Source of the DNA: Chloroflexota bacterium
GTDB lineage: Bacteria; Chloroflexota; UBA11872
Length of the DNA: 64,000 bases
Direction of reading: 5' to 3'
Assembly (NCBI GenBank): GCA_022820025.1
Contig: JAJEGF010000038.1
Coordinates: 1-64,000 of the forward strand
Shown one piece after another: positions 42,785-51,691 of this stretch. The translations under genes were made by a program, and so were the position numbers. The notes under the pieces were generated by a model. It was not told where the DNA came from, searched no databases, and saw only the letters and a list, made by a program, of their open reading frames with translations. The first letter of the stretch is position 1. Each line of letters starts with the position of its first letter.

Positions 42785-43582
42785 TCAGCCGCCGAACCGG
42801 CGGTCCAGCACGGCGTTGGCCGCCCGCACCACCACGGCAAATGCCGCCAGCAGCGCGATCAGCGTGCCGGCCGTGCCCCAGGCCTCGCCCTCCGCGGCCC
42901 AGGTGATCAGGGCAAACAGCCCCCAGGCCGAGCCCGCCAGGCCCAGGATGATCAGCGGAAAAATCAGACCGATGGCCATCACCGAATAGCCAATCGTCTG
43001 CCGCTCCAGGCCGTCGTCCACCACGCGAAACGCCCGCCGGCTGGCGCGGTCCAGGTGATAGGCCGCCGTAAACCAGAACACGCCCAGAACCAGTGGCGCG
43101 CCCACCCAGGCCGCCGCCACCAGGCTGGTCGAACCGCGCACGCGCGGATCGTCGGGCGCCGGAATCGCCGGCCAGCCCACGTCCAGCGTCAGCGTGGCCT
43201 GGACCGACTCCACAATCCCGCCCGACCATGGCACCACCACCGATACCAGGCCCCAGGTCAGCGCCCCCATCAGCGCAACGCTCAGGATCGTGAGCCCCGT
43301 CCCCCGCCAGGTCCCCTCCAGGCGCCGCAGGCGGTCCTGGATCATGTCCAGGGTCTCTTTCAGCGTCAGTGGACGGTACGGATCGGCCGAAGCGGTCGAG
43401 CCCGGCGCCTCAACCGGAGACGGCGTCGATCCGCCACGCTCGCCGGCGGCGCGGTCCCCATCCGCCGCCGACCCCCGCACACGCCTGATGACCAGCGACC
43501 GCGACTCCGTCGGATGTTCGCCGGCGGCGTCCTCGCCAGACTCGGCGTCGGACCCGGGCCCGGGAACCGCTGACGTCATCGG
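42785..43582 (-). CDS. membrane protein of unknown function
   Basis: About 265 residues. The N terminus is a disordered acidic/Pro stretch of about 80 residues. A helical segment, TLKETLDMIQDRLRRLEGTW, then leads to four membrane helices (LTILSVALMGALTWGLVSVV, SLVAAAWVGAPLVLGVFWF, SVMAIGLIFPLIILGLAGS, AGTLIALLAAFAVVVRAAN). The frame remains open to 43768, but that extension is the translation of a dispersed repeat, so the ATG at 43582 with GAGGCGGA upstream is chosen. It ends 16 bases before the UbiA gene and is likely co-transcribed with it. Confidence 0.6.
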   Translation of the reverse strand, partial: PMTSAVPGPGSDAESGEDAAGEHPTESRSLVIRRVRGSAADGDRAAGERGGSTPSPVEAPGSTASADPYRPLTLKETLDMIQDRLRRLEGTWRGTGLTILSVALMGALTWGLVSVVVPWSGGIVESVQATLTLDVGWPAIPAPDDPRVRGSTSLVAAAWVGAPLVLGVFWFTAAYHLDRASRRAFRVVDDGLERQTIGYSVMAIGLIFPLIILGLAGSAWGLFALITWAAEGEAWGTAGTLIALLAAFAVVVRAANAVLDRRFGG

Positions 43583-43702
43583 TTCCGCCTCGGCGCGTTC
43601 GACGGGCGGTTCGTCCGACGGCTGCGCGGGGCGCGCGTCAGCACCGCGTTCAGGAGAGACCTCGGCAGGACCCCCGCGTCCCCCGAGCTCTGGCCGCTCT
43701 TC

Positions 43703-43753
43703 CTCCCTCTCCCCCTGGGAGAGGGTTGGGGTGAGGGTCTTCCGGGCAACCAA
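43703..43753 (+). repeat. dispersed repeat, copy 1 (core only)
   Basis: CCCTCTCCCC-CTGGGAGAGGG forms a hairpin followed by TTGGGGTGAGGGTCTTCCGG and GCAACCAA. The same block recurs at about 48.68 and 54.79 kb in intergenic DNA. Its minus-strand translation gives LVARKTLTPTLSQGERE, a peptide frequently mis-annotated as protein. Confidence 0.8.
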
Positions 43754-43927
43754 GCCGGGGTCAGGCAACGGTCTCTCGCGAGAGACCGGAGGCGGGTCCT
43801 CCGTCGGCCGGTCGGCTTCGCTGCCGGATGATCGGTCTCGACGCGGACGCGGCGGTCGCGGACGGCTGGGGATAGATCGGTCCTCTGGTCCAGGCGCTGT
43901 GGGCCGATTCTACGGAGACGCGCAGCC

Positions 43928-44584
43928 GTGACCGACGTTCTCGATCAGCCGCAGCGCCCGCCGAACGATCCCGACGCCTGGGTCCGCACCCACCGCGCCA
44001 CCTACGAGCGCATGGCCGTGGACTACACCCGCCGCATCGACGACTACGCGGCTGCCGACGAGGCCGAGCGTTTCACCCGCCTGGCCGCCCCTTCGCCGTG
44101 GACCGGCCCGCGCGTCCTGGACGCCGGCTGCGGCCCTGGCCGTGACGCCGCCCTGCTCCGGCTCGCCGGCGCCGAGGTCGTGGGCCTCGACCTCGCCCGC
44201 GCCATGCTGCGTCAAGCCCGGCAACTCGACGACGCAAGTCAGCTCGCCCAGGGCGACCTCCGCCGCCTGCCCTTCGCCGCAGCCTCATTCGACGCCGTCT
44301 GGTGCTTCGCCGCCCTCGGCCACCTGCCGCCCACGGCCATTCCCATAGCGCTCGCCGAATTCCGCCGCGTCCTGAACGACGGATGGCTCTACATCGTCAT
44401 TCGCCAGGGCTCCGGCGTCCGCACCGCCTCCTGGCAAGGCTCCCTCCCCCGCTACTTCACCGACCTCACACCCCAAACCCTCACCACCGCCCTCCACGCC
44501 GCCAACTTCACCATCCACCACCAAACCACCTGGCCCGCCCCCACCCAAACCCCCTGGCTCCACACCATCGCCCGGGGAGCGTGA
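43928..44584 (+). CDS. class I SAM-dependent methyltransferase
   Basis: A 218-residue Methyltransf_11-type enzyme. Motif I is PRVLDAGCGPGRDAALLRLA (about residue 61), then VVGLDLARAMLRQAR (ribose-binding Asp), GDLRRLPFAAASFDAVWCF, and the FRRVLNDGWLYIVI strand. The start is GTG. The C-terminal 40 residues become Thr/Pro/His-rich. The substrate is unknown; no operon partner is evident. Confidence 0.78.
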   Translation: MTDVLDQPQRPPNDPDAWVRTHRATYERMAVDYTRRIDDYAAADEAERFTRLAAPSPWTGPRVLDAGCGPGRDAALLRLAGAEVVGLDLARAMLRQARQLDDASQLAQGDLRRLPFAAASFDAVWCFAALGHLPPTAIPIALAEFRRVLNDGWLYIVIRQGSGVRTASWQGSLPRYFTDLTPQTLTTALHAANFTIHHQTTWPAPTQTPWLHTIARGA

Positions 44585-44683
44585 CCAGAGTGCGAGAACG
44601 CAAGGGGCAGCCAGTAAGCTGTCTTCTGAGCGACTGGATTCAGCAGCCGCTGTAGTGGTAGCTGGAACTTAAGGAACGGAGCA

Positions 44684-45085
44684 ATGTCTTTAGCCGGTCG
44701 GCCTGAGTCGTCCACAGAATCCCAGGGCAGCAAACAGCCAGATGAAGATCATCTCGCGGAGGCCCAGGAGTCAATCGGCGAGAGAATTCGATTCTGGGAA
44801 GAACAGGACAAAATCAACCAGGCCCTCATCCCTCGCGTCATCCGCCAGAAAGAGCGCCTTGACGAGCACATCGACAATCATGAAGACCTGTCCAAGACGG
44901 CTGCCAAGGCGGCCCGGGAAGTGCTCGCCGAGGCCAGAGTGGAGCAGCAGAGACAGCATGACAGAACCGTTGCGCACTATCGGGAGCAACTAAAGCGGTC
45001 GACTCTCGTAGCCCTCGTAGCTCTATCCGTGAGCCTCACAGCGCTAATTCTGTCCGTTGTTCTACTAGTCCTGTCGGTCCTCTAG
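44684..45085 (+). CDS. coiled-coil protein with C-terminal membrane anchor
   Basis: A 133-residue protein with no recognisable family. Residues 20-105 are a charged, coiled-coil-like helix (RIRFWEEQDKINQALIPRVI, KAAREVLAEARVEQQRQHDR). The last 28 residues are one hydrophobic helix (LVALVALSVSLTALILSVVL), so it is tail-anchored. DNA here is noticeably less G+C-rich than around it, and the next gene shares that trait 24 bases downstream; the pair may have been acquired together. Confidence 0.6.
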   Translation: MSLAGRPESSTESQGSKQPDEDHLAEAQESIGERIRFWEEQDKINQALIPRVIRQKERLDEHIDNHEDLSKTAAKAAREVLAEARVEQQRQHDRTVAHYREQLKRSTLVALVALSVSLTALILSVVLLVLSVL

Positions 45086-45108
45086 TAGCAAGTGGAAGCG
45101 ATCCTGCT

Positions 45109-45687
45109 ATGCGATCTCTGAGCCTGCTGCCGGAACTGCGCAAGCTGCCCGCCCAACGCCGAGGCGAGCGAATCTCATTCACTGAACTCATTACCGACTT
45201 AGTGATCAGTGACCACCATTCAAAACAGGCGGGGTCCGATACGCTCACCGCTGTCCAGTCGGAGGTCGAACGTCTGACCAACATTGGGGCACATTGCAGG
45301 GTCATCGAGGACGTCGATGAGGCTGTCCGTGTCCTGAGCGAACATACCTCCGAGGGCAACCGAGCTACGCAACTTAAGCTGCATGGCGCTCGGATGCTCC
45401 CACATGCGATCTCTAATGCTCCGGTGATAGCTGGTCAAGCACTCAGTGCAGCTGTCGATAGTGTGCTGCCAGGCATTGGAACCGCGATTGGCATCCCAGG
45501 CTCTGTACTTCTCGACAAGGCGAGCAAACACCTAGATGCTCGCTCAAAACCTTTACGTCTTAAGTTGGAGCTAAACATCACCGGACGCTCCTTAGAGGAT
45601 CTCTTTTATCTCAAGAACAAGCGTCACATCGACGACCTCTCTGTTCGCTTTCGAGAAAGAGCTCGAGGGCTGACCGACCCGACTTAG
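45109..45687 (+). CDS. hypothetical protein with hydrophobic glycine-rich segment
   Basis: A 192-residue orphan. The first 100 residues are mixed (ISFTELITDLVISDHHSKQA, AHCRVIEDVDEAVRVLSEHT). A Gly/Ala-rich hydrophobic segment, SAAVDSVLPGIGTAIGIPGS, at about residue 122 could insert in a membrane. The end is basic. The low G+C and the short spacing to the tail-anchored coiled-coil gene suggest a two-gene unit. I see no known toxin, phage or signalling motif. Confidence 0.55.
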   Translation: MRSLSLLPELRKLPAQRRGERISFTELITDLVISDHHSKQAGSDTLTAVQSEVERLTNIGAHCRVIEDVDEAVRVLSEHTSEGNRATQLKLHGARMLPHAISNAPVIAGQALSAAVDSVLPGIGTAIGIPGSVLLDKASKHLDARSKPLRLKLELNITGRSLEDLFYLKNKRHIDDLSVRFRERARGLTDPT

Positions 45688-45749
45688 AGACTCTGGGGTT
45701 AGTGCCCGCTATCTCTTGGCTCCACATGCCGCTTGAGGTTTGTGACCCC

Positions 45750-46418
45750 TCAGTCGTTCAACCAAGCCTCATCCGGCTCCTCGCGCGGACGCCCGCCGGC
45801 GGCGGAGTGACGCTCGATGGCCGCCACCACGTCCCGCAGAAACCCATCCAGTTCCTCCAGGTGACCGCGCAACGCCTCGGCCACCGGCGCGCGGCCGACC
45901 GGTCCCGGAATGCGGTCCGATCCGCCCTCGCGGAACGTCACCGGCGACTGCGCCACCCGCCGCCCGATACCCGAAATATCGCCCAGCCAGATCCGCCGGT
46001 CCTGCAGCGCCGACCCCAGCGCCGGGTCCAGGAACATCAGCCGGCCAACCAGTTCACGGCCGCCGGGATCAGGACGCACGCGCGGCGACAGCCGAAGGTC
46101 AAACGCCTCGGCCAGCCAGCGGCCCGCGTGCCAGACGCTGTCGGCCACATGCCGCAGGGCCGCGCCTGCCAGCAGGTCAAACTCCGCCGTGCCCGGATCG
46201 GCTTGGGCCGCCCGCGCCGCCGCCACGGCTGCCAGCCGGTAGTGCCCGAACACGCTCCACCCGCAATCCGATACCGCCGAACCTGGTTCGCCCGCGTATG
46301 CCTCCAGAAGCGGCGCTGCGAACGCCAGATCAACTTCGACACCATCAGGCAACGGCCGCCGCAGCGCATCCAGATCAGGCGGAGCCGCCGCCGGTGGCCC
46401 TCCAAACAGATTGTCCAT
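45750..46418 (-). CDS. hypothetical protein
   Basis: 222 residues, Ala/Asp/Arg-rich, without signal or membrane segment. It has an acidic start (LDALRRPLPDGVEVDLAFAA), a central helical part (LLAGAALRHVADSVWHAGRW) and a Glu-rich end. I do not recognise the family. It starts at an ATG that faces the parS-containing spacer and is divergent from proS. Composition argues for coding over its antisense frame, but support is modest. Confidence 0.55.
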   Translation of the reverse strand: MDNLFGGPPAAAPPDLDALRRPLPDGVEVDLAFAAPLLEAYAGEPGSAVSDCGWSVFGHYRLAAVAAARAAQADPGTAEFDLLAGAALRHVADSVWHAGRWLAEAFDLRLSPRVRPDPGGRELVGRLMFLDPALGSALQDRRIWLGDISGIGRRVAQSPVTFREGGSDRIPGPVGRAPVAEALRGHLEELDGFLRDVVAAIERHSAAGGRPREEPDEAWLND

Positions 46419-46515
46419 GCGACTCCAGCTCAGCCCCCGCGGGTCGTCCGCAGCCTAGCCGCGACCGCCTGGTCCGGCGAGCGAGACGGACTGGCGCTCA
46501 ACGACTGCCGCCAAA

Positions 46516-46531
46516 TGTTTCACGTGAAACA
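46516..46531 (+). promoter_or_regulatory. parS centromere-like site (ParB-binding)
   Basis: TGTTTCACGTGAAACA is an exact 16-base match to the consensus chromosomal parS palindrome bound by ParB. It lies in the spacer between a hypothetical gene and proS. ParB would spread from here and recruit SMC. parA and parB are not in the window. Confidence 0.88.
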
Positions 46532-46612
46532 TTGCCCTCCAATCCCACGCCGCGCCGCCGGCCGGGGATAGACTGAACGGTCTCTCTCGTCCCCACTCCT
46601 GGCCCTATCCCC

Positions 46613-48376
46613 ATGCAACGCATGTCGCGGCTCTTTGCCCGCACGCTTCGCGACGACCCTGCCGAGGCGTCGATCGTTTCCCACCGCCTCCTCCTGCGCG
46701 CCGGCTACATCCGGCCGCTGGGCTCGGGGATCTACAGCCTGCTGCCGCTGGGCTGGCGGGTGCATGGCCGTTGCGAGCAGATCGTCCGCGAGGAGATGGA
46801 CCGCATCGGCTGCCAGGAACTCCTGATGCCCGTCGTCCACCCGTCCGACCTCTGGGAGCGTACCGGCCGGTTCCACACGGTCGGCTCGGAAATGGCCCGC
46901 CTCAAGGACCGCTGGGGCCGCGACATGGTGCTGGCCATGACCCACGAGGAGGTCGCCACCGAACTCGGCCAGTGGGTCGCCTCGTCCTACCGCCAGCTGC
47001 CCGTCAGCATCTACCACTTCCAGACCAAGTTCCGCGACGAACCGCGCCCCCGCGGCGGCCTGCTGCGCGTGCGCGAGTTCACCATGAAAGACGCCTACAG
47101 CTTCGACACCGACCTGGGGACCCAGGAGACCACCTACCAGGACTTCATGGAGGCCTACCTGCGCGCCTTCCGCCGCTGCGGCATCGAACCGGCCATCGTC
47201 GAATCTGACGCCGGCGCCATGCGCGGCTCCGGCGCCCACGAGTTCCACTGCCTCACCGAGGCCGGCGAAGACACCCTGGTCGTCAGCCCCTCCGGCCGCT
47301 ACGCCGCCAACATCGAGATCGCCACGGCCCAGAAGCCCGTCTTCGACCACGGCGAACCGCAACCCGTCGAAAAGGTCGCCACGCCCGGCCAGGAAACCAT
47401 TGACGATGTGGCCGCCTACCTGGGTGTGGAAACCCACCAGACCCTCAAGGCCGTCTTCTACTGGACCGGCGACGCCCTGGCCTTCGTCGCCATCCGCGGC
47501 GACCTGCAAGTCAACGAAGCCAAGCTGCGCACCCTCCTGCAAGCCCCCGACCTGCGCCTTGCCGCCGACCAGGAACTCGAGGCCGCCGGTCTCGTTGCCG
47601 GGTACGCCTCACCCGTCGGCCTGTCCAACGTCACCGTCGTCGTTGACGACTCCGTCGAGTCCGCCACCAACCTCGTCGCCGGCGCCAACGAGCCCGGCTA
47701 CCACCTTGCCAACGTCAACTTCCCGCGCGACTTCCGGGCCGACCTGCGCGGCGACATCGCCCAGGTGCGCTCCGGCGACCGCAGCATCGAGGACGACGAG
47801 CCGCTGCAGCTGATGACCGGCATCGAGATCGGCAACACCTTCAAGCTCGGCACCTTCTACAGCGACAAGCTGGACGCCCAGTACCTGGGCGCCGACGGCC
47901 GTCGCCACCCCTTCGTCATGGGCTCCTACGGCATCGGCATCGGGCGCCTGGCCGCCTCGGTGGTGGAGCGATACCACGACGCCAACGGCATCGTCTGGCC
48001 AGTCAGCGTCGCGCCCTACGACGTGCACATCGTCCAGTTGGGCACCGGCGACGTCGCCGCCGACGCTGAGCGCCTGGCCGGGGAACTGGAAGAATCCGGC
48101 CTCTCCGTGCTGCTTGACGACCGCGGCGACAGCGCCGGCGTCAAGTTCAACGACGCCGACCTCATCGGCCTGCCCTTCCGCTGCACCGTCAGCCGCCGCA
48201 CCCTGGCCGCCGCCGCCGTCGAGTTCAAACCCCGCGCCGCCGCCGACCGCCAATCCATCCCCCGCAACCAGATCGTCACCACCGTCCTCCAGGCCCGCGC
48301 CGCCGCCCTCGCCGCCCTCACCCCCGACGCCCCCGTAACCATGCCCTTAATCAGCACATCCGGAGGCGCCCCCTAA
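46613..48376 (+). CDS. proS: prolyl-tRNA synthetase (bacterial type with editing insertion)
   Basis: ProS charges tRNA-Pro. The 587 residues show class II motif 1 (ASIVSHRLLLRAGYIRPLGS, LLPLGWRVHGRCEQIVREEM), motif 2 (FRDEPRPRGGLLRVREFTMK) and motif 3 near MGSYGIGIGRLAASVVERY. An INS-type editing domain at about residues 230-390 clears Ala-tRNA-Pro (LGVETHQTLKAVFYWTGDA). The C-terminal anticodon-binding domain follows. Length fits the bacterial form. A TAGACT hexamer at 46569-46574 may be the -10 box. Confidence 0.96.
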   Translation: MQRMSRLFARTLRDDPAEASIVSHRLLLRAGYIRPLGSGIYSLLPLGWRVHGRCEQIVREEMDRIGCQELLMPVVHPSDLWERTGRFHTVGSEMARLKDRWGRDMVLAMTHEEVATELGQWVASSYRQLPVSIYHFQTKFRDEPRPRGGLLRVREFTMKDAYSFDTDLGTQETTYQDFMEAYLRAFRRCGIEPAIVESDAGAMRGSGAHEFHCLTEAGEDTLVVSPSGRYAANIEIATAQKPVFDHGEPQPVEKVATPGQETIDDVAAYLGVETHQTLKAVFYWTGDALAFVAIRGDLQVNEAKLRTLLQAPDLRLAADQELEAAGLVAGYASPVGLSNVTVVVDDSVESATNLVAGANEPGYHLANVNFPRDFRADLRGDIAQVRSGDRSIEDDEPLQLMTGIEIGNTFKLGTFYSDKLDAQYLGADGRRHPFVMGSYGIGIGRLAASVVERYHDANGIVWPVSVAPYDVHIVQLGTGDVAADAERLAGELEESGLSVLLDDRGDSAGVKFNDADLIGLPFRCTVSRRTLAAAAVEFKPRAAADRQSIPRNQIVTTVLQARAAALAALTPDAPVTMPLISTSGGAP

Positions 48377-48838
48377 GCAACGGGAACCCACAAGCCCGTA
48401 GGCCATCGTTTCCGCTGGGCGACCCGGCCCGGATCCGTTCCTTCCGATTGGGCTCGGAGGCAGCGTTTCAGCCTGGCGAAGGACTCTCCGCCCAGGAGGC
48501 CTGTGCATAACCCCTCGTCCTGGAGGAGCAGCCTCTTGTCTCGCCTCGGGGAGAGGCTGGTGCCGTCGCCGCCGCCGGGTGCGCGGCATCAATCCCTTCG
48601 AGAAGCCGCCGTTCGTTCCCCTCTCCTGGGACCTTTGCAAAACGCCCCGCGCCCTCAAATGCAGGTCGGCTCTTTCTCCCTCTCCCCGTGGGAGAGGGTT
48701 GGGGTGAGGGTCTTCCGGGCAACCAACCCTGGATTACGCGAAAGCTCCGCCCGCCGGGTTCGCCGACTGCTAAGGCAGGCCCTCGCAACTGCCCCCGCCC
48801 CGGCTGTCAACCAGTGGCCGCCGCACGGGGTGTACTGA
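48377..48838. other. intergenic region without a gene
   Basis: Between proS and the methyltransferase. It holds the dispersed repeat copy at 48623-48747 and no frame with protein-like composition; short open frames on both strands are Arg/Pro/Ser-rich. Confidence 0.7.
48623..48747 (+). repeat. dispersed repeat, copy 2 (long form)
   Basis: Same core as at 43.7 kb, extended on both sides: CTCCTGGGA...TTGCAAAA...GCGCCCTC before the hairpin and GCAACCAA...GGATTACGCGAAAG after it. It shares this 125-base extent with the copy at 54.73 kb. Confidence 0.82.
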
Positions 48839-49666
48839 CTAGCCCTGCGGCTTGTGGGCGATGACCTCGCCGTAGGCCACGGCGCCAAAGGCGCCGGGGT
48901 GGCGCATCCACCGCTTCAGCGCGTGCTCCAGGTTGTCCAGGTGTTGCTGCGTCGCCACGCCGTACGCCGTCGCCGAGTCGCGAATATCGGCCGACAGGAA
49001 CCAGTTCTCGATGACGTGGGAGAAGTAGCCGATATCTTCGGCTGTCGTGTACGACGTGAACGAAGCCGTCGGCCGCACGTCGGTGAACCCGGCCTCAAGC
49101 ACATGCCGCTTCAGGTCCCGCCCGATGTTGGGGTGCCCGTCATCCGCCGTAATCAGTTCCGCCAGCGTGACCCAGGCGTCGCCGGTGACCTCGAAGTCTG
49201 GCGCGAGAAACGAGCCGTCGAGGACCCATTCCCGCATGGAAATCAGGCCGCCGGGCTTCAGAACCCGCATCGCCTCGGCAAGCACGGCTTGCGTATCGCG
49301 AACATGCACAAGGATGGCGTGGCCGTGCACGACGTCGAAGTAATCGTCATCGAATGAAAGCCCCGTCACGTCGGCAACCTGGAACGTCGCGTTGTCGTGT
49401 CCGCCCGCCTCGGCGACCGACCTCGCCAGGTCCACCTGCGACGGCTCCATGTCGACGCCGTACAACGCCCCGGGGGCTATCGCTTCGGCCAGGCCAACCG
49501 ACAGGGAGCCCGGTCCGCAGCCCAGGTCCAGCACCCGCAGGCCGGGCGTGAGATGGGGGAGCAGATGCGCGGCGTGCGTGTGCGCCGTGTGCCGCCTGAG
49601 ATGCTGGAGCATGCTCTCACTGAAGCCGATCGTGTAATACGGCGTTCCGGACGTCTCGTCGGTCAT
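48839..49666 (-). CDS. class I SAM-dependent methyltransferase (UbiE/Methyltransf_25-like)
   Basis: A 275-residue methyltransferase. Motif I is LRVLDLGCGPGSLSVGLAEA (about residue 43), then LYGVDMEPSQVDLAR, VADVTGLSFDDDYFDVVHGH and EAMRVLKPGGLISMREW. The ATG at 49666 follows GAGGGCACTG and removes an unlikely 76-residue extension. The C-terminal half has a helical lid (RDLKRHVLEAGFTDVRPTAS). The substrate is unknown. Confidence 0.85.
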   Translation of the reverse strand: MTDETSGTPYYTIGFSESMLQHLRRHTAHTHAAHLLPHLTPGLRVLDLGCGPGSLSVGLAEAIAPGALYGVDMEPSQVDLARSVAEAGGHDNATFQVADVTGLSFDDDYFDVVHGHAILVHVRDTQAVLAEAMRVLKPGGLISMREWVLDGSFLAPDFEVTGDAWVTLAELITADDGHPNIGRDLKRHVLEAGFTDVRPTASFTSYTTAEDIGYFSHVIENWFLSADIRDSATAYGVATQQHLDNLEHALKRWMRHPGAFGAVAYGEVIAHKPQG

Positions 49667-50002
49667 CAGTGCCCTCAGACCCTGCGGGGTCGTTTCGCAA
49701 CCCTCCGGGCAGCCCGCGATTGTCAAGCGGCCCGTGCCGAGGGTCAAGCTCACCGCCTCCAACCTCCTCGGCTGGCCCGTCCCCTCGCACCCTCGCCGCC
49801 CGGACTCCCGAGGTCCCGGCTCGCCATGCCTCCACTCGAAGCCGCGGCAGATGTCCGTGAATGTCCGCGCTCCGGAGCCGCCTGGACCCGGCAACCGTCA
49901 GGTCGTCGCGGCTCGCGGGCTCGGTGCCTGATCGTCCGATGTCAGACGCCGCCTAGAATGTGCCGATCCGCCGCCTGACGCGGCGGCTGATAAGGCCTGG
50001 GC
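49667..50002. other. intergenic region without a gene
   Basis: Divergent spacer between the methyltransferase and the first membrane paralogue. It contains TAGAAT (49954-49959), a possible -10 box, and the small hairpin CCGCCGC/GCGGCGG at about 49970-49988 just upstream of the next start. Nothing else is recognisable. Confidence 0.5.
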
Positions 50003-51115
50003 ATGTCGTGGATTAGAGATCCGCACCGCGATTCGCGCGAGCACGTCCGCGCGGCTCAGCAGGCCCTGGTGTACGCGGGCTATCCGCACGCCGATGCAGT
50101 CACTGCGATCGCCACCCATCTGCATCGTGTCCGCGCCGCCCTGGCCGCCCCGCGCCATGCCGCCATTGCCGGATTCCTGACCGGCGCGTCCATGGTTATT
50201 GGTGCGCTGCTGGTGCTGACCCTCGCGCTGGGCGGTCTTGGCCTGGTGATGGGCGCTACCGGAGACTCCGGGACTCCTGACGAATTCGTCCCCGCCGCAC
50301 CCTCGGCCCCGCAGGCCGACCCGGACCCCGGATCGCCGCTTGGGGTCCTGCCGGCGGTTGCGGTGACCGCGCCCGTGCTGGGCCTGGCCGGGGCGGGCAT
50401 GTCGCGCGTCACGCGCAATCGCTGGCGTCGCGCCGGCGTCCTGCAGACGTTCGGCAACCTGCGCCCGCGCCGTCGGTATCTCCTTGAGACCGCCGTCGTC
50501 TGGCTGGCTGTGGCCGGGCTCATCGTGCTCATCGTCTGGGCCATGGCCGGACCGCGGTTGGGCGCCACCGTGGCCCAGATGCTGGCCTTCTTCGGAATCC
50601 CCGTCGGTGCGGCCGCCTTCGCGGCCTGGTTCCCCAAGCTCTACGCCTGGATCCTGCCCCGGATGAGTCCCGTGGACGCCGCCGCGGCCGCCCGGCCAGT
50701 CATCGAACGCGAGGCCGCCCAACAGATCAAGACCGAGCGTGACTTCTACGGCGCCAGCGGCTACGACCGCACCGCCTACGACCGCAACCGCTGGGCCGAC
50801 GAGATCCTGGGGGCCGACTCCCAGGGCTACTTCGCCGAGGCGCAGCGCCGCGGCGAACGGGCCCGCGACATCGCCCGACGGTCGGGGTCCTATTCACACG
50901 GCATGTCGGGCGGGCGCCGCCTCGCCCGCTACGCCCTGATCACGGGCGGGCTCACCGTGGCCGGCTGGCTCTTTATTCAACGCCTCGCCTGGATCATGCG
51001 GCCGTTCGACAATTCGGACTTAGGGGCGGAGGTAGGCGTCATCGCCCTGCTCCTGGGCTTGGTGTTCGGCCTCGGCCTCACCTGGCTCTACGCCCGCTAC
51101 TTCGAGGGCCTATGA
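50003..51115 (+). CDS. modular membrane protein, paralogue family A member 1
   Basis: 370 residues, about six membrane helices, no known family. The N-terminal motif DPHRDSREHVRAAQQALVYA-GYP is shared with two genes at 52.3 and 53.3 kb. The central motif covers RNRWRRAG, PRRRYLLETAVVWLAVA and LAFFGIP. A cytoplasmic loop ARPVIEREAAQQIKTERDFY leads to NRWADEIL. The last 70 residues form a separable two-helix module (RYALITGG to TWLYARYFEGL) that also exists as stand-alone genes. It heads a five-gene cluster on the same strand. Confidence 0.7.
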   Translation: MSWIRDPHRDSREHVRAAQQALVYAGYPHADAVTAIATHLHRVRAALAAPRHAAIAGFLTGASMVIGALLVLTLALGGLGLVMGATGDSGTPDEFVPAAPSAPQADPDPGSPLGVLPAVAVTAPVLGLAGAGMSRVTRNRWRRAGVLQTFGNLRPRRRYLLETAVVWLAVAGLIVLIVWAMAGPRLGATVAQMLAFFGIPVGAAAFAAWFPKLYAWILPRMSPVDAAAAARPVIEREAAQQIKTERDFYGASGYDRTAYDRNRWADEILGADSQGYFAEAQRRGERARDIARRSGSYSHGMSGGRRLARYALITGGLTVAGWLFIQRLAWIMRPFDNSDLGAEVGVIALLLGLVFGLGLTWLYARYFEGL

Positions 51116-51146
51116 TCGCCCGGTCGGCACCGCCACCCCGGTCACC

Positions 51147-51599
51147 ATGAGCTCCAGGCGCCGAGCGGACCGTGATCGCGTGCACCGGCCGTTTGCCGAT
51201 CCGCTGGACACCTTCACCGAGAATCCACGCCGGCCATCCCGAACCCAACGTCACCGTGCGGAGGCGGAGCGCCGGCAGCAGGCGGAGCGTGACGTCGACC
51301 GCCTCGCCGCCGGCCACGATGCGCCGCGCGGCCAACGGCTGCTGATCTACGGGCTGCTAATCGCCCTGATCACCATCATCGGCTGGCGCATGCTGCATTG
51401 GTTGGTCTTCTTCAGTTCCGTCAGACGCTTCAGCGGCGGCGGGGCCATCATGGGCCGCAGCGGCCGCGACATCATCGCCTCCGGCTTCGAGAACCCACCG
51501 CCGCCGGCCGCCTGGATCGATCCGGTCGGCCTGGCCGTTGGCCTGGCCCTGGGCCTCCTCATCACCTGGATCTACGCCCGCTATTTCCAGAACCTGTGA
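51147..51599 (+). CDS. short membrane protein with the two-helix C-terminal module
   Basis: 150 residues. A basic, Arg-rich soluble N terminus of about 70 residues precedes two hydrophobic helices (LLIYGLLIALITIIGWRML and VGLAVGLALGLLITWIYARY). The ending TWIYARYFQNL closely matches the end of paralogue 1 (TWLYARYFEGL). It starts 31 bases after that gene. It looks like a free copy of the C-terminal module with a different head. Function is unknown. Confidence 0.65.
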   Translation: MSSRRRADRDRVHRPFADPLDTFTENPRRPSRTQRHRAEAERRQQAERDVDRLAAGHDAPRGQRLLIYGLLIALITIIGWRMLHWLVFFSSVRRFSGGGAIMGRSGRDIIASGFENPPPPAAWIDPVGLAVGLALGLLITWIYARYFQNL

Positions 51600-51691
51600 G
51601 CACGCGGTCACACCGTACGCCGCGTTGCTACGGCCGCGGGCTATCCGGACGCTGCCACCATTCCGGTCCCGCGCACCGAAACAGCTAACCC

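Noticed and set aside
46419-46612. Replication origin next to parS
   Set aside because: No DnaA-box cluster, AT-rich stretch, dnaA or dnaN is visible; parS alone does not define oriC.
48347-48838. Several short frames on both strands in the intergenic repeat region
   Set aside because: They are translations of the dispersed repeat (for example the TLTPTLSHGERE peptide) with no independent support.
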